Positions 1-8,754 of a stretch of DNA of 64,000 nt are shown piece by piece. Positions within the stretch are counted from its first letter, which is position 1, and each line of letters opens with the position of its first letter. Under the pieces are notes generated by a model that was given only the letters and a program-made list of their open reading frames with translations, ran no database searches and was not told where the DNA came from. The position numbers and the translations under genes are program-made. The stretch is from Cyclobacteriaceae bacterium (lineage in GTDB: Bacteria > Bacteroidota > Bacteroidia > Cytophagales > Cyclobacteriaceae). The stretch is from positions 62,001-126,000 of the forward strand of contig JAEUUF010000026.1 in the NCBI GenBank assembly GCA_016787645.1, written 5' to 3'.

Positions 1-5
1 TTGTC

Positions 6-1757
6 CTATCCGTGCTTCCTGAAAGCCAAATTCCTCACCCTCCCATTGGATGCCCTGAATCCGGTAACCTTCCCTGCTTTGTCTCGCTCAAAGACTACCG
101 TGCCGAGGTAGTTCATGGTGAAGGCGTCCTTGGTGTCAGGTTTTAGCTTCTGGTCGTCGTGCCGCTGGTGGTGGGAACGCAAGGTGTCATTCTCCACCTT
201 GAACGTGTAGGTCGTTTCCAGTTCCTCGCTGTAAAACGTTCCTTCAAAATCCGTGAGCTTCGTCTTCGGGTCGAAGGGCACCTTCGCTGGCCCGGGAGGT
301 GGTGGCGGAACATTGGAGGGCTTGTCCGGTGTCAGCTTATCGGCCAACACGGCGTCGGCGAGTAGGTATGCCAACGACCCGGGATCAAACTGGCCGAGGT
401 TGCTGAAGACAGATATTGACAGGTGCTGCTCCGGGAACCGCAACAGGTAGGTGCGATAGCCGGCGTCTCCCCCGCCATGACTCCACGAGGGAAGTCCTTT
501 GTATTTCTGGTAGGCCTGCCCCAAAGCATACCGGATGGTGTCCCCTTTGTTCAACACAAACCGCTGGGCCATCATCTTCATGACGTTGGCATTGCCCACC
601 TTCATGGTCTCAAAATTGTCAGCCCACTTAGTCAGGTCCTCTACGGTGGTGAACAAACTCGTCGCACCAGCATTGGCATAACTCAGCACGCTCTTCTTAT
701 AGGGATCATGGTCGTTGATGCCTCCCGCCCGGTAATAGGAATACGCCCGGTTCTTCACCACTTTTTCGTGGTCGTCATAAAAGAGTGTGTTCTTCATTTC
801 CAGGGGATCGAAGATGTTCTTCCGGGTCCAATCGGCAAAACTCTCGCCGGTCACACGCTTCACAATCTCCGCCATCAGGGTGAAGCCGGTATTGCAATAG
901 AGATATTCATCGCCTGGTTTGAAATTCAATTCACGCTGCTTGCTGATGAGCCGCAGGATCTGCTCGCGGGTAATCACATCATCAAGCCTCCAGCCCGCCA
1001 TCATCAGCAGGTTCCACTGGTCGCGCAAACCACTGGTGTGGTGAGCGAGGTGATTGATGGTAATCACCGTGCCGAAATCATGCAGCTCCGGCAAGTACTT
1101 GCGGATGTCATCATCCAACGACAATTTGCCCTGGTCGGCAAGCATCGCTATGGCAAAGGCCGTGAACTGCTTGGATACAGAGGCAATGTGGAAAATGGTA
1201 GTGGGTGTATTCTTCCGGTCGCTCTCCAGGTCAGCGTAACCGTATCCTTTGCTCAGGATCATTTTGCCGTCTTTTTCTACAGCCACAGTAGCGCCCGGTG
1301 TGTTCGGATCAGGACCTAGCATGGCGCGCATGTATTGGTCCGCTGTGCCTTCCGCATCTTTCGCCGTAGGTTCCGCACCATTAAGCATCATGCTGTACTC
1401 TCCGGTATTTTCTTCAAACGGAGCAACCACCATCCGGTGAATACCTTTTTTGACCGTCCTGAACATGAAGTATTCTTTTCCACGGGCAGGGCTGTCGAAA
1501 TTGGCTACCCGCACTTTGTCCGGGCCATATATCTCCAGGGCTACATCGACGGTACGCTGGTCGGCATAACCATAAACAAACGCCCCGCTGTCCAGATCCA
1601 GTCGGAAGGTATCGGCCACATGTTGCTTGAGGGTTCTGACCGGGGTAGCCTCCCCTACTTTTAGATCTGAATTTTCGGCGCGAAAAACGCCCTGGGGTTG
1701 CTTTTCGGCGCAGGCCCACAACAGGAATAGAAATGCCAGGATGGGGAGATGTTTCAT
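6..1757 (-). CDS. Beta-lactamase-fold serine hydrolase, lipoprotein
   Basis: This is a penicillin-binding-protein-like serine hydrolase (class C beta-lactamase family) of about 583 residues. The N-terminus MKHLPILAFLFLLWAC is a lipoprotein signal with Cys16, so the protein should be membrane-anchored in the cell envelope. A region of about 130 residues without a recognised fold precedes the hydrolase domain. Catalytic signatures are visible: SVSK (Ser193, Lys196), YCN at 287-289, and a late HGGGDAG block standing in for the KTG/HxG motif. The start was placed at the ATG of the signal peptide; the frame stays open 286 codons further upstream, but only as the antisense of the permease gene. The substrate is unknown (peptide, ester or D-amino acid amide are all seen in the family). 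The stop lies six bases from the window edge. Confidence 0.85.
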   Translation of the reverse strand: MKHLPILAFLFLLWACAEKQPQGVFRAENSDLKVGEATPVRTLKQHVADTFRLDLDSGAFVYGYADQRTVDVALEIYGPDKVRVANFDSPARGKEYFMFRTVKKGIHRMVVAPFEENTGEYSMMLNGAEPTAKDAEGTADQYMRAMLGPDPNTPGATVAVEKDGKMILSKGYGYADLESDRKNTPTTIFHIASVSKQFTAFAIAMLADQGKLSLDDDIRKYLPELHDFGTVITINHLAHHTSGLRDQWNLLMMAGWRLDDVITREQILRLISKQRELNFKPGDEYLYCNTGFTLMAEIVKRVTGESFADWTRKNIFDPLEMKNTLFYDDHEKVVKNRAYSYYRAGGINDHDPYKKSVLSYANAGATSLFTTVEDLTKWADNFETMKVGNANVMKMMAQRFVLNKGDTIRYALGQAYQKYKGLPSWSHGGGDAGYRTYLLRFPEQHLSISVFSNLGQFDPGSLAYLLADAVLADKLTPDKPSNVPPPPPGPAKVPFDPKTKLTDFEGTFYSEELETTYTFKVENDTLRSHHQRHDDQKLKPDTKDAFTMNYLGTVVFERDKAGKVTGFRASNGRVRNLAFRKHG

Positions 1758-1910
1758 TTGATTTTGTTGAAGTTCTGAAAGTACACTTTTTAGCCCGAAT
1801 TGGATCGACAACTGACCTTCCTCATATCCGGATTGCAGTATCCCTGTTAACTTCAACCCTCGCAACCCAGCACTTTTATTTACGTTGGTTATTGGTAATC
1901 CCCTTGACCT

Positions 1911-4286
1911 ATGCTTCCCAACTACTTCCTGGTCACGTTGCGCAGCATGATGAAAAACAAGGTTTTTATCATCCTGAACGTGGTAGGTATGGGCCTTGCC
2001 ATCGGCAATTGCCTCATCGCCTACTACATCTACGATTACAACATCACTTTCAACAGCAACCACCGGCAGGCGCCTACGATCTACCGGGTGAGCTCCATGC
2101 GTGAGTTTCAAAATGAAGTGACCCGCTATGGCTACGCGCCACTTGCACTGGGCAATGCCATTCGTGAGAATGTGCCTTCGGTCGACAGGGTTGTGCGCTA
2201 CAATCCCTATGGTGTTGATTTCAGGCTGGGCACCGAGGTGTTTAACACCGAAATGGCCTACGTGGACGCTGATTTTTTCAAGGTATTCACCATCGATATG
2301 ATGGAAGGGACGCCCCCGGCAAATATCAACCAACTGGTCCTGAACGAAGAGGTCGCTGCAAAGTACTTCAAGAACGAGAGCGCCGTTGGCAAGATGCTGA
2401 CACAGGTGCTCGACAGCGGAAAGACCCGTGAATTCATGGTGAGCGGTGTATTCCGGAGACAACCCAACAACTCGAGTTTCGATAAGGAGGCATTCCTGCC
2501 TTTTGAAAGCCAGTATGCCGGCCTGGCAACCCGTGAGGAGAACAATTGGAAGCTGCGCACCACGCTCTATGTTCAGGTCACTGATGCCTCCCGAATACCG
2601 GCAATCGAACAGCAACTCAAGTCGTATGCGGCGAACAACAACAAGGTGCGTGAAGACTTTATTATTCGTGAGTTTGACGTCGAACCGTTTGAAGGCATCG
2701 GCATCCGGGATTCCTTTAACTCGGTGCCGGGTGTTTGGACTGCCCGCGCCGCTCCGGCCAGCATGACCTACGGAACGGCCGTCATGGGATTCCTCGTGGT
2801 ACTGATCGCCTGCTTCAACCTAACCAATACAGCCATTGCGGTTTCTTCCCGCCGATTGAAAGAGATTGGTATACGAAAAGTGATGGGTAGCTCCCGCTTC
2901 CACCTGATCGGACAGTTCATGAGCGAGACATTGTTCATCTGTTTACTTGCGATGGTTTTCGGAATAGCGGTTGGAGAATTCGCGCTTGTGCCCGGGTTCA
3001 ACGCCTTGTGGACGGGTATGAAACTCGACCCCGACTACTTTGGCCGACCAGCGTTCCTGATCTTCACCAGCGTGGGACTGCTGTTTGTCGCGCTGATGGC
3101 CGGAAGCTATCCGTCGCTTTACATCAGCCAGTTCCAACCTACCACCATCCTCAAAGGGAAATTAAAGTTTGGCGGGACGACCATGTTCTCGAGGGTCCTT
3201 CTGGCGATGCAGTTCACGATCTCCATCATCGCCATTGTCTGCAGCATCGCCTTTGTCGATAACGCCCGGTTCCAGCGCGATTACGACCTCGGGTTCAACC
3301 AATATGGAATCGCCTACTCCTATGTGCGAAACCATGCCGAATTTGAGCAACTCCGCAATCGCCTTTTACAAAATCCGGACGTCACTTCCATTGCCGCTTC
3401 CACCCATCATGTGGGCACCTCATTCATCAACGACCCCATCAAGTTCGAAGACAAGGAAATCGAGGTGGATATCTTTGACGTGGGCGATGATTATTTGAAG
3501 ACGGCTGGCCTCACGCTCATTAGTGGCCGGGATTTTATCAAAGATTCTGAAACGGATAAACGTGAATCGATCATCGTTACCGAGACGCTCGCTGAACAAT
3601 TGGGATGGAAAGAACCTCTCGGGAAAGAGATTCGCTGGATGGATACCACCCGGTACATTGTCGTGGGTGTGATCAAGACCGTTTTCAACCAGGGATTGTG
3701 GAGAAAGGTGGAGCCGATGATGCTGCGCTATTCAGGGGGAAAGAACACCCAGTTCATCGTGGTGAGCGCTCCGTTGACAAAAATCAAGTCCGTCAGGGAG
3801 AACCTGGAAGCCATTCACCGTGAACTCTTCCCGGATCGCATTGCCCGTATTCGGCTGATGGAAGAGGTAGTGGTCCAGGCCACGGAAGTGAACAATAATA
3901 TTCTCACCATGTTCCTCTTTACGGGTTTGGTGGCTCTCCTGCTTTCCACCTCAGGTTTGTTTACGCTCGTATCGCTGAGCATCATCAAAAAGATGAAAGA
4001 GATCGGCGTGCGCAAAGTGTTTGGCGCTTCGGCGGCCAACCTTGTCCGGGTGATCAACGCAGAGTTTTTTCTAGTGCTGGGCTTGTCAGTCATTGCCGGC
4101 GCCGCTGCCGGTGGCTGGACAGCCGGCATGCTTATGGGCAGCATCTGGGAATATTATCAAAAGACCACGGGGCTTACGATTGTGATTTCCGTTGCCGTAA
4201 TGGTGGGCATCGCCATTATCACGGTAGCACACAAAATCCTCACGACCGTCAAAGTGAATCCCGCCACGGTTTTGAGGGACGAATAG
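1911..4286 (+). CDS. FtsX/MacB-type ABC transporter permease
   Basis: A 791-residue permease with two FtsX-like halves. Each half has an N-terminal membrane helix, a periplasmic MacB-like domain and three C-terminal helices. The cytoplasmic coupling motif appears twice, as KEIGIRKVMGSS in the middle and KEIGVRKVFGAS near the C-terminus. No ATP-binding subunit is encoded next to it, which is usual for the expanded family of such permeases in Cytophagales. By family it would work with a MacB-like ATPase in mechanotransmission or export of a protein or lipid substrate; the substrate cannot be inferred. It is divergent from the serine hydrolase, with a 153-base gap as the likely promoter region. 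Confidence 0.88.
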   Translation: MLPNYFLVTLRSMMKNKVFIILNVVGMGLAIGNCLIAYYIYDYNITFNSNHRQAPTIYRVSSMREFQNEVTRYGYAPLALGNAIRENVPSVDRVVRYNPYGVDFRLGTEVFNTEMAYVDADFFKVFTIDMMEGTPPANINQLVLNEEVAAKYFKNESAVGKMLTQVLDSGKTREFMVSGVFRRQPNNSSFDKEAFLPFESQYAGLATREENNWKLRTTLYVQVTDASRIPAIEQQLKSYAANNNKVREDFIIREFDVEPFEGIGIRDSFNSVPGVWTARAAPASMTYGTAVMGFLVVLIACFNLTNTAIAVSSRRLKEIGIRKVMGSSRFHLIGQFMSETLFICLLAMVFGIAVGEFALVPGFNALWTGMKLDPDYFGRPAFLIFTSVGLLFVALMAGSYPSLYISQFQPTTILKGKLKFGGTTMFSRVLLAMQFTISIIAIVCSIAFVDNARFQRDYDLGFNQYGIAYSYVRNHAEFEQLRNRLLQNPDVTSIAASTHHVGTSFINDPIKFEDKEIEVDIFDVGDDYLKTAGLTLISGRDFIKDSETDKRESIIVTETLAEQLGWKEPLGKEIRWMDTTRYIVVGVIKTVFNQGLWRKVEPMMLRYSGGKNTQFIVVSAPLTKIKSVRENLEAIHRELFPDRIARIRLMEEVVVQATEVNNNILTMFLFTGLVALLLSTSGLFTLVSLSIIKKMKEIGVRKVFGASAANLVRVINAEFFLVLGLSVIAGAAAGGWTAGMLMGSIWEYYQKTTGLTIVISVAVMVGIAIITVAHKILTTVKVNPATVLRDE

Positions 4287-4313
4287 GAAAAGTACGAATC
4301 CCTGCGTCCGCAA

Positions 4314-6335
4314 TTAGTGGGCGGATGTTTGCGACAAGATGACCAGCGTAAGTGGCTCAATCTTCACACGTCCTGAAGCAACAGCCTTTACCTTATTCTG
4401 CGCATTGGGCCAGCTGCCCCGATACTGAACAGTCCACTCGCCTTGAGGTAACTCCAGCTCTTTGGCCACCGTATTTCCATTCGCGATCACAAGTGCTTTT
4501 CCCCAGCTATCCCCCACTGTGGTTCCATTTACTGTGTAGGCAACCATGTTCGGTGGGGTGCTGATAAACTCAAGTATTTCGGCAATATCCTTGGCGGATG
4601 GCAATCGGAACAAAGGATGCGACTTGCGCAGCGCAATAAGAGCCTTGTAGTGTGCCAATACGTCTGGGTATTTGTCTTTCCATGACCAGTCAATGGCGTT
4701 GATGCTGTCGGGTTTATTGAATGAGTTCTCGACACCATCCTTGGTACGCATCATTTCCTCGCCGGCATGCAAGAAAGAAATCCCCTGTGAGGTGAGTACG
4801 ATGCCGTTGGCCAGCTTGTCCATTTGCTGGAGTTGGCCTGAAGTGAATTTCCCTTCACCGGATATTTTCAGTTTGTCAGCGAGGGTGTGGTTATCATGAC
4901 AACTGACGTAATTGATGCACTGCCACGGTTCGCGGGCCCAGGGCGCCTTGGAATAGTTCACCTGGCTGTAATCAACCCCAGGATGCTGGGTAGCGGCCAC
5001 AATGCCAAAACGAATGCTCTGCTCCGCTCCTGTTCCACCATTTACCAATCCCTTGGCATGTTCATCGAAGACAGATCCTTTTAGACCATCACGCAAATCG
5101 TCACTGAAAGCGGCAAAGCGATTGAGCTTGGCCGTGTTTGCTTTGAGTGCACGAAGGCTATCGGGCAGCGGGCTTTTGCCGGCCGTCCAGCCCTCTCCGT
5201 AAAACACTAGGGAAGGTTCGATCTTGAGCAGCCGGTCGGTGAGATGGTTCATGGTTTCTATATCGTGTATCCCCATCAGGTCGAACCGGAAGCCGTCGAT
5301 GTGATATTCTTTTACCCAATGCTCGCAGGACTCTATGATGTACTTCCGCATCATGGCTCGTTCTGAGGCCGTCTCATTGCCACAGGCTGCGGCATCCGAC
5401 CACTTGCCGTCTTCGTTGTGACGATAGTAATAGCCCGGTACTTCAAGGTTGAAGTTGGAGTTTTCCGTCTCGCCGGTATGATTGTAAACTACATCCATGA
5501 CTACTCGAATCCCTGCATCATGCAAAGCTTTTACCATTTGTTTGAACTCGCGAATCCTAACAGCCGGATCAAATGGATCCGAAGCAAATGATCCGTCGGG
5601 TGCATTGTAGTTTTTTGGATGGTAACCCCAGTTGAACTGCGGAGAATCCAAATTTGCCTCGTCGACCGAACGGTAGTCAAACACGGGCAACAGGTGTACG
5701 TGCGTAATCCCCACTTCACGCAGGTGATCAATTCCGGTGGATTGGCCACTCGGGCTCCTGGTGCCCCTTTCGGTGAGTCCCAAATATTTCCCGGGATACT
5801 TGCTGCCTGAACTAGGGTGAATGGTGAAGTCACGAACATGCATTTCATAGATTATCGCATCTCCCACCGCGGCCAACGGAGGTCGTTGGTCTAGTTCCCA
5901 TCCTTCGGGGTTGGTCTCGCTCAAATCCAGGATGGCCGCTCTTTTTCCGTTCACGCCGACTGCCTTGGCATAGATGCCGGGTGTTTCATGCAGTTCGAGA
6001 CTGTCAACAGTTACCTGGAAGGTGTAGAACATTCCCTTCAGATCACGCTTGATCGTGAGTTGCCACAAGCCATTTTTTTCAGGAGACATATCCAGGGATT
6101 CCGTACGGTCATCGCCGTCGCCGGTGCGATAGAGGTTCACCGTTACCCGTTTGGCCACCGGTGACCAAAGCCGGAAAGTGGATTGCTGAGGAGAATAACT
6201 TAATCCAAGGTCTTCACCACTGTAAGCCGGATATTCATCATACGAGGCGAATGTTGTTTTTCGCTGCTCACATCCGGGAAGTACAAGGATAGAGGACAGC
6301 AGTACATGAAGACCTAGCCGCTTGGTAATACTCAT
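4314..6335 (-). CDS. pulA: Type I pullulanase, predicted lipoprotein
   Basis: A 673-residue GH13 debranching enzyme expected to hydrolyse alpha-1,6 links in pullulan, amylopectin or glycogen. The signal ending LVLPGC (Cys22) predicts a lipoprotein facing the periplasm or cell surface. A CBM48-like segment lies at about 45-140. The pullulanase marker FNWGYHP is at 234-240, where YNWGYDP is usual. The four GH13 regions are present: DVVYNH 281-286, GFRFDLMGI with nucleophile Asp352, YGEGW with acid/base Glu381, and SCHDNHTL with Asp481. There is no SusC/SusD pair nearby, so this is not part of a typical polysaccharide utilisation locus. It is distinct from the cytosolic GlgX at 37.5 kb. It converges on the permease gene with a 27-base gap. 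Confidence 0.92.
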   Translation of the reverse strand: MSITKRLGLHVLLSSILVLPGCEQRKTTFASYDEYPAYSGEDLGLSYSPQQSTFRLWSPVAKRVTVNLYRTGDGDDRTESLDMSPEKNGLWQLTIKRDLKGMFYTFQVTVDSLELHETPGIYAKAVGVNGKRAAILDLSETNPEGWELDQRPPLAAVGDAIIYEMHVRDFTIHPSSGSKYPGKYLGLTERGTRSPSGQSTGIDHLREVGITHVHLLPVFDYRSVDEANLDSPQFNWGYHPKNYNAPDGSFASDPFDPAVRIREFKQMVKALHDAGIRVVMDVVYNHTGETENSNFNLEVPGYYYRHNEDGKWSDAAACGNETASERAMMRKYIIESCEHWVKEYHIDGFRFDLMGIHDIETMNHLTDRLLKIEPSLVFYGEGWTAGKSPLPDSLRALKANTAKLNRFAAFSDDLRDGLKGSVFDEHAKGLVNGGTGAEQSIRFGIVAATQHPGVDYSQVNYSKAPWAREPWQCINYVSCHDNHTLADKLKISGEGKFTSGQLQQMDKLANGIVLTSQGISFLHAGEEMMRTKDGVENSFNKPDSINAIDWSWKDKYPDVLAHYKALIALRKSHPLFRLPSAKDIAEILEFISTPPNMVAYTVNGTTVGDSWGKALVIANGNTVAKELELPQGEWTVQYRGSWPNAQNKVKAVASGRVKIEPLTLVILSQTSAH

Positions 6336-6418
6336 GATGTTGTTTAGAAATAATTAATTCTCTCAAAGTAAGTAATCGGGAACCACTAATCCCGTGTCCT
6401 GATGCACTAAATTGTGCC

Positions 6419-7228
6419 ATGCGCGTATGGCGATACATTAACATCCTGAGCCTGGACATCGCGGTTGGCGCCATGACCGGTTGCGCCTTCTTTGCCCACT
6501 TGTTCGGCATTGTCCTGTTGTCGCACGGACTCCTCTCCCTGGGGTTGATCGTTTGGATTATTTACACCGTAGATCACCTGGCCGACGCCAACCGAAGTGA
6601 GGGCGAGCCCTCGACGGAACGCCACCGGTTCCACAAACGCTGGCGTATTCCTTTGAAAGCCGGAGTGGTGCTGGCCTCCATTCTCGTCGGTATTGAAGCC
6701 TTCTATGTGAGAAAACCTGTGCTCGTTGCGGGGCTTGGACTGGGCATCGTGGTCATCGTCTACCTCTTCTTCCAGGCCAGGCTAAAGATGTTCAAGGAGT
6801 TGACGGGCGCCCTGTTATATACCGCTGGTGTTCTGGTGGCACCCTTGTCGCTGCTGACGCGACCATTGATCGAAGCTGAATGGAGTCTCATCGCATTGTT
6901 TATGCTCACCGCGTTCGCCAATCTTCTGCTCTATTCCTGGTTTGACCAGTCTAACGATGAGCAGGATGGTCACGTCTCCATGGCTACCGTATTGGGACAA
7001 AAAACAACGGGAAAAATACTCATGATCACCTTCCTGGTCATTACCGTGATCGGCACGCTCACCATTTTCCTGGATCCAACTTTCATTTGGCCGATAATCT
7101 TTTTGCTGTCTATGAATGCGTTACTGTTCATTCCGTTTCAATTCCGAGGCTATTTCAGTCAAAAGGACCGGTATCGTGTTGTCGGTGACTTGGCCTTTCT
7201 GCTTCCGGCATTGTACCTGCTGCTTTGA
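6419..7228 (+). CDS. UbiA-superfamily-like membrane protein
   Basis: A 269-residue integral membrane protein with about eight hydrophobic segments. Two acidic stretches sit where UbiA prenyltransferases carry their Asp-rich motifs: TVDHLADAN near residue 50, and DQSNDEQDGHVSMATVLG near residue 180, which matches the second UbiA pattern DxxxG..TLAVxLG well. The first motif is reduced compared with the canonical NDxxDxxxD. Known UbiA enzymes transfer prenyl chains to aromatic acceptors in quinone, heme or lipid synthesis. Whether this one is an active prenyltransferase is open. It overlaps the following methyltransferase gene, so the two are probably translated together. It is divergent from pulA, with an 83-base gap. 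Confidence 0.6.
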   Translation: MRVWRYINILSLDIAVGAMTGCAFFAHLFGIVLLSHGLLSLGLIVWIIYTVDHLADANRSEGEPSTERHRFHKRWRIPLKAGVVLASILVGIEAFYVRKPVLVAGLGLGIVVIVYLFFQARLKMFKELTGALLYTAGVLVAPLSLLTRPLIEAEWSLIALFMLTAFANLLLYSWFDQSNDEQDGHVSMATVLGQKTTGKILMITFLVITVIGTLTIFLDPTFIWPIIFLLSMNALLFIPFQFRGYFSQKDRYRVVGDLAFLLPALYLLL

Positions 7229-7890
7229 TGATGGTACTGAATCAATTTGACAGGATTGCAGCGGTTTATGACGGGCTTGCCCGGCTTGTTTTCGGTCAAC
7301 GGCTGACCCGTGCCCAGGAGATTTACCTTTCTCAAATACTTCCACGCTCCAGGGTATTAATTCTAGGGGGCGGTACAGGAAAGATAATCGGTGCACTAAA
7401 GCGTGTGCAGCCGGACTGTCGGGTAATTTTCATCGAAGCATCTCAGGCCATGCTCCAACGGGCCAAGGATAGAAATAAAGCGTTGGCGGGCATTGAATTC
7501 ATACACGGCACAGAACAATCCATCCCACCTGGAGCTTTGTATGATGTTGTAATCACGCCATTCTACCTGGACATGTTCCCGGAAGATCAATTGCGGGAAG
7601 TGATTAAGCATGTAGGTCTGACTTTGGACATTCACGGGAAATGGCTGGTCACCGATTTCTATTCACCCACTACGATCGGGCAACGTTGGCTGGAGAGAAT
7701 CATGTACCTGTTCTTTCGGGTGACCACCGGAATTTCCGCCAAGTCGCTGCCAGACTGGAAGGCCTCATTGAGGGACAACGGGTGGATCGAAAAGAACCAT
7801 GCCCGCGATGGTTTCATTGAAAGCGCGGTATTTGTCAGGGGGCAACTCAGCGCAGCTGAAATGACTCGCCGGGCAAGTAGATCGACGTGA
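7228..7890 (+). CDS. Class I SAM-dependent methyltransferase
   Basis: A Rossmann-fold methyltransferase of about 220 residues. Motif I VLILGGGTGKI is followed by an acidic residue in VIFIEAS that should bind the SAM ribose. The start is ambiguous: TTG at 7225, ATG at 7228 and ATG at 7231 are consecutive in frame. The ATG at 7228 shares one base with the TGA of the UbiA-like gene, and I chose it. The coupling suggests methylation of a prenylated or membrane product, which is inference only. The 3' end overlaps the convergent cyanophycinase-like gene by 44 bases, so the C-terminal 14 codons of both genes are encoded on opposite strands of the same DNA. Confidence 0.78.
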   Translation: MMVLNQFDRIAAVYDGLARLVFGQRLTRAQEIYLSQILPRSRVLILGGGTGKIIGALKRVQPDCRVIFIEASQAMLQRAKDRNKALAGIEFIHGTEQSIPPGALYDVVITPFYLDMFPEDQLREVIKHVGLTLDIHGKWLVTDFYSPTTIGQRWLERIMYLFFRVTTGISAKSLPDWKASLRDNGWIEKNHARDGFIESAVFVRGQLSAAEMTRRASRST

Positions 7891-8677
7891 CAAGGCCTTT
7901 GGCGCCCAGTTTCCCTTCACGTTCTTGCCTTGCCTGTTTTGGATTTTCGATGAGTATAACCTGTGAGTTGCCGATCACTTCTACCTGCTTTCCCTTGACA
8001 ACCACGGCTGTCGATTCGTCGATGCCGATCCCCAGGTGGTCCGGAAAATCAATGACGCCGGTCAATAGCCGGTTATGGCGACTTCGGATAAGAAAGTGCT
8101 GATCGATCAGGACACCCTTCACGAGGGCGAGGCCGGGGGTGATTTCCAGGTTTCCTGACTCAATGGTCTTGAAGGTGGACGTGTAAGTTGTATCCCTCAG
8201 CTGATTGCCCGTGATCATCTTTTCACACATGACTGCCGCGCCTGCACTCGTGCCTGCAATCACGCTTCCAGCCTGGAAGGCATCACGGATGGCTGCTTCA
8301 ATGGGTGTACCACGCACGACATCCATGAACCGGCTTTGATCTCCGCCGGCGATGTAGACGAGGCTAGCGTTTCGAATGGAATCAAGGCGTTCCGGAGTCG
8401 GCGACTCACCTTTCTTGAACATCAAACCCTTGAGCGTAGACACGCCCGCTTTAACAAAAGGTTCTGTGGCGTAGAATACCGACGAGTCCGGCGTAGCGCT
8501 GGACATGGGCAACACCACGCCGTAACCACCGTTGCGCAGCCCGGATTCGTCGATGATCCTGTTGATGATGGTCTCCGGCCTTGACCCTCCGCCAATGATG
8601 ATTAATGTACCCTTCGGGCCTTGCGAGACCGAGGTACAAGAGAACAAGAATGATAAAAGCAGAACGAATCGATACAT
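7847..8677 (-). CDS. Cyanophycinase-like peptidase, family S51
   Basis: A 276-residue protein of the S51 family, which includes cyanophycinase and dipeptidase E. The nucleophile elbow GTSAG (Ser144) is clear, preceded by YIAGGDQ at about 108-114 and followed by DQHFLIRSRHNRL, the basic block typical of cyanophycinases. The N-terminus MYRFVLLLSFLFSC resembles a lipoprotein signal (Cys14), so it is probably exported and may cut beta-aspartyl or cyanophycin-like peptides outside the cytoplasm. A GTG at 8686 also opens the frame, but the ATG at 8677 gives the signal peptide directly. No cyanophycin synthetase is present in the window. Confidence 0.85.
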   Translation of the reverse strand: MYRFVLLLSFLFSCTSVSQGPKGTLIIIGGGSRPETIINRIIDESGLRNGGYGVVLPMSSATPDSSVFYATEPFVKAGVSTLKGLMFKKGESPTPERLDSIRNASLVYIAGGDQSRFMDVVRGTPIEAAIRDAFQAGSVIAGTSAGAAVMCEKMITGNQLRDTTYTSTFKTIESGNLEITPGLALVKGVLIDQHFLIRSRHNRLLTGVIDFPDHLGIGIDESTAVVVKGKQVEVIGNSQVILIENPKQARQEREGKLGAKGLVTSIYLPGESFQLR

Positions 8678-8695
8678 AGTATCCACTTAAGACAA

Positions 8696-8754
8696 TTTAC
8701 TTCTTACAGTTTACCGTTCACTGGTCACCGGTCACCGGTTACTAATTAACCGGT
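8696..8754. repeat. NTYACYG heptad repeats over a stop codon
   Basis: About eight consecutive 7-base units run from 8696: tttactt, cttacag, tttaccg, ttcactg, gtcaccg, gtcaccg, gttacta, attaacc. They fill the gap between the S51 and M28 genes and enter the 3' end of the M28 coding region. The M28 stop codon (TAG on the minus strand, 8742-8744) and its last residues lie inside the units. ACCGGTT at 8734-8740 and AACCGGT at 8748-8754 form a perfect 7-bp inverted repeat with a 7-base loop around that stop. Confidence 0.8.

Noticed and set aside
423-1319. 298-codon open frame on the plus strand
   Set aside because: Antisense shadow of the beta-lactamase-fold lipoprotein gene.
1758-2615. Open frame of 286 codons upstream of, and in frame with, the first serine hydrolase (minus strand)
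   Set aside because: It lies wholly antisense to the permease gene, shows no recognisable domain, and ends at a clear lipoprotein signal start.
6377-6394. Small inverted repeat CGGGA...TCCCG between pulA and the UbiA-like gene
   Set aside because: Only 5 bp per arm; expected by chance and with no further support as operator or terminator.
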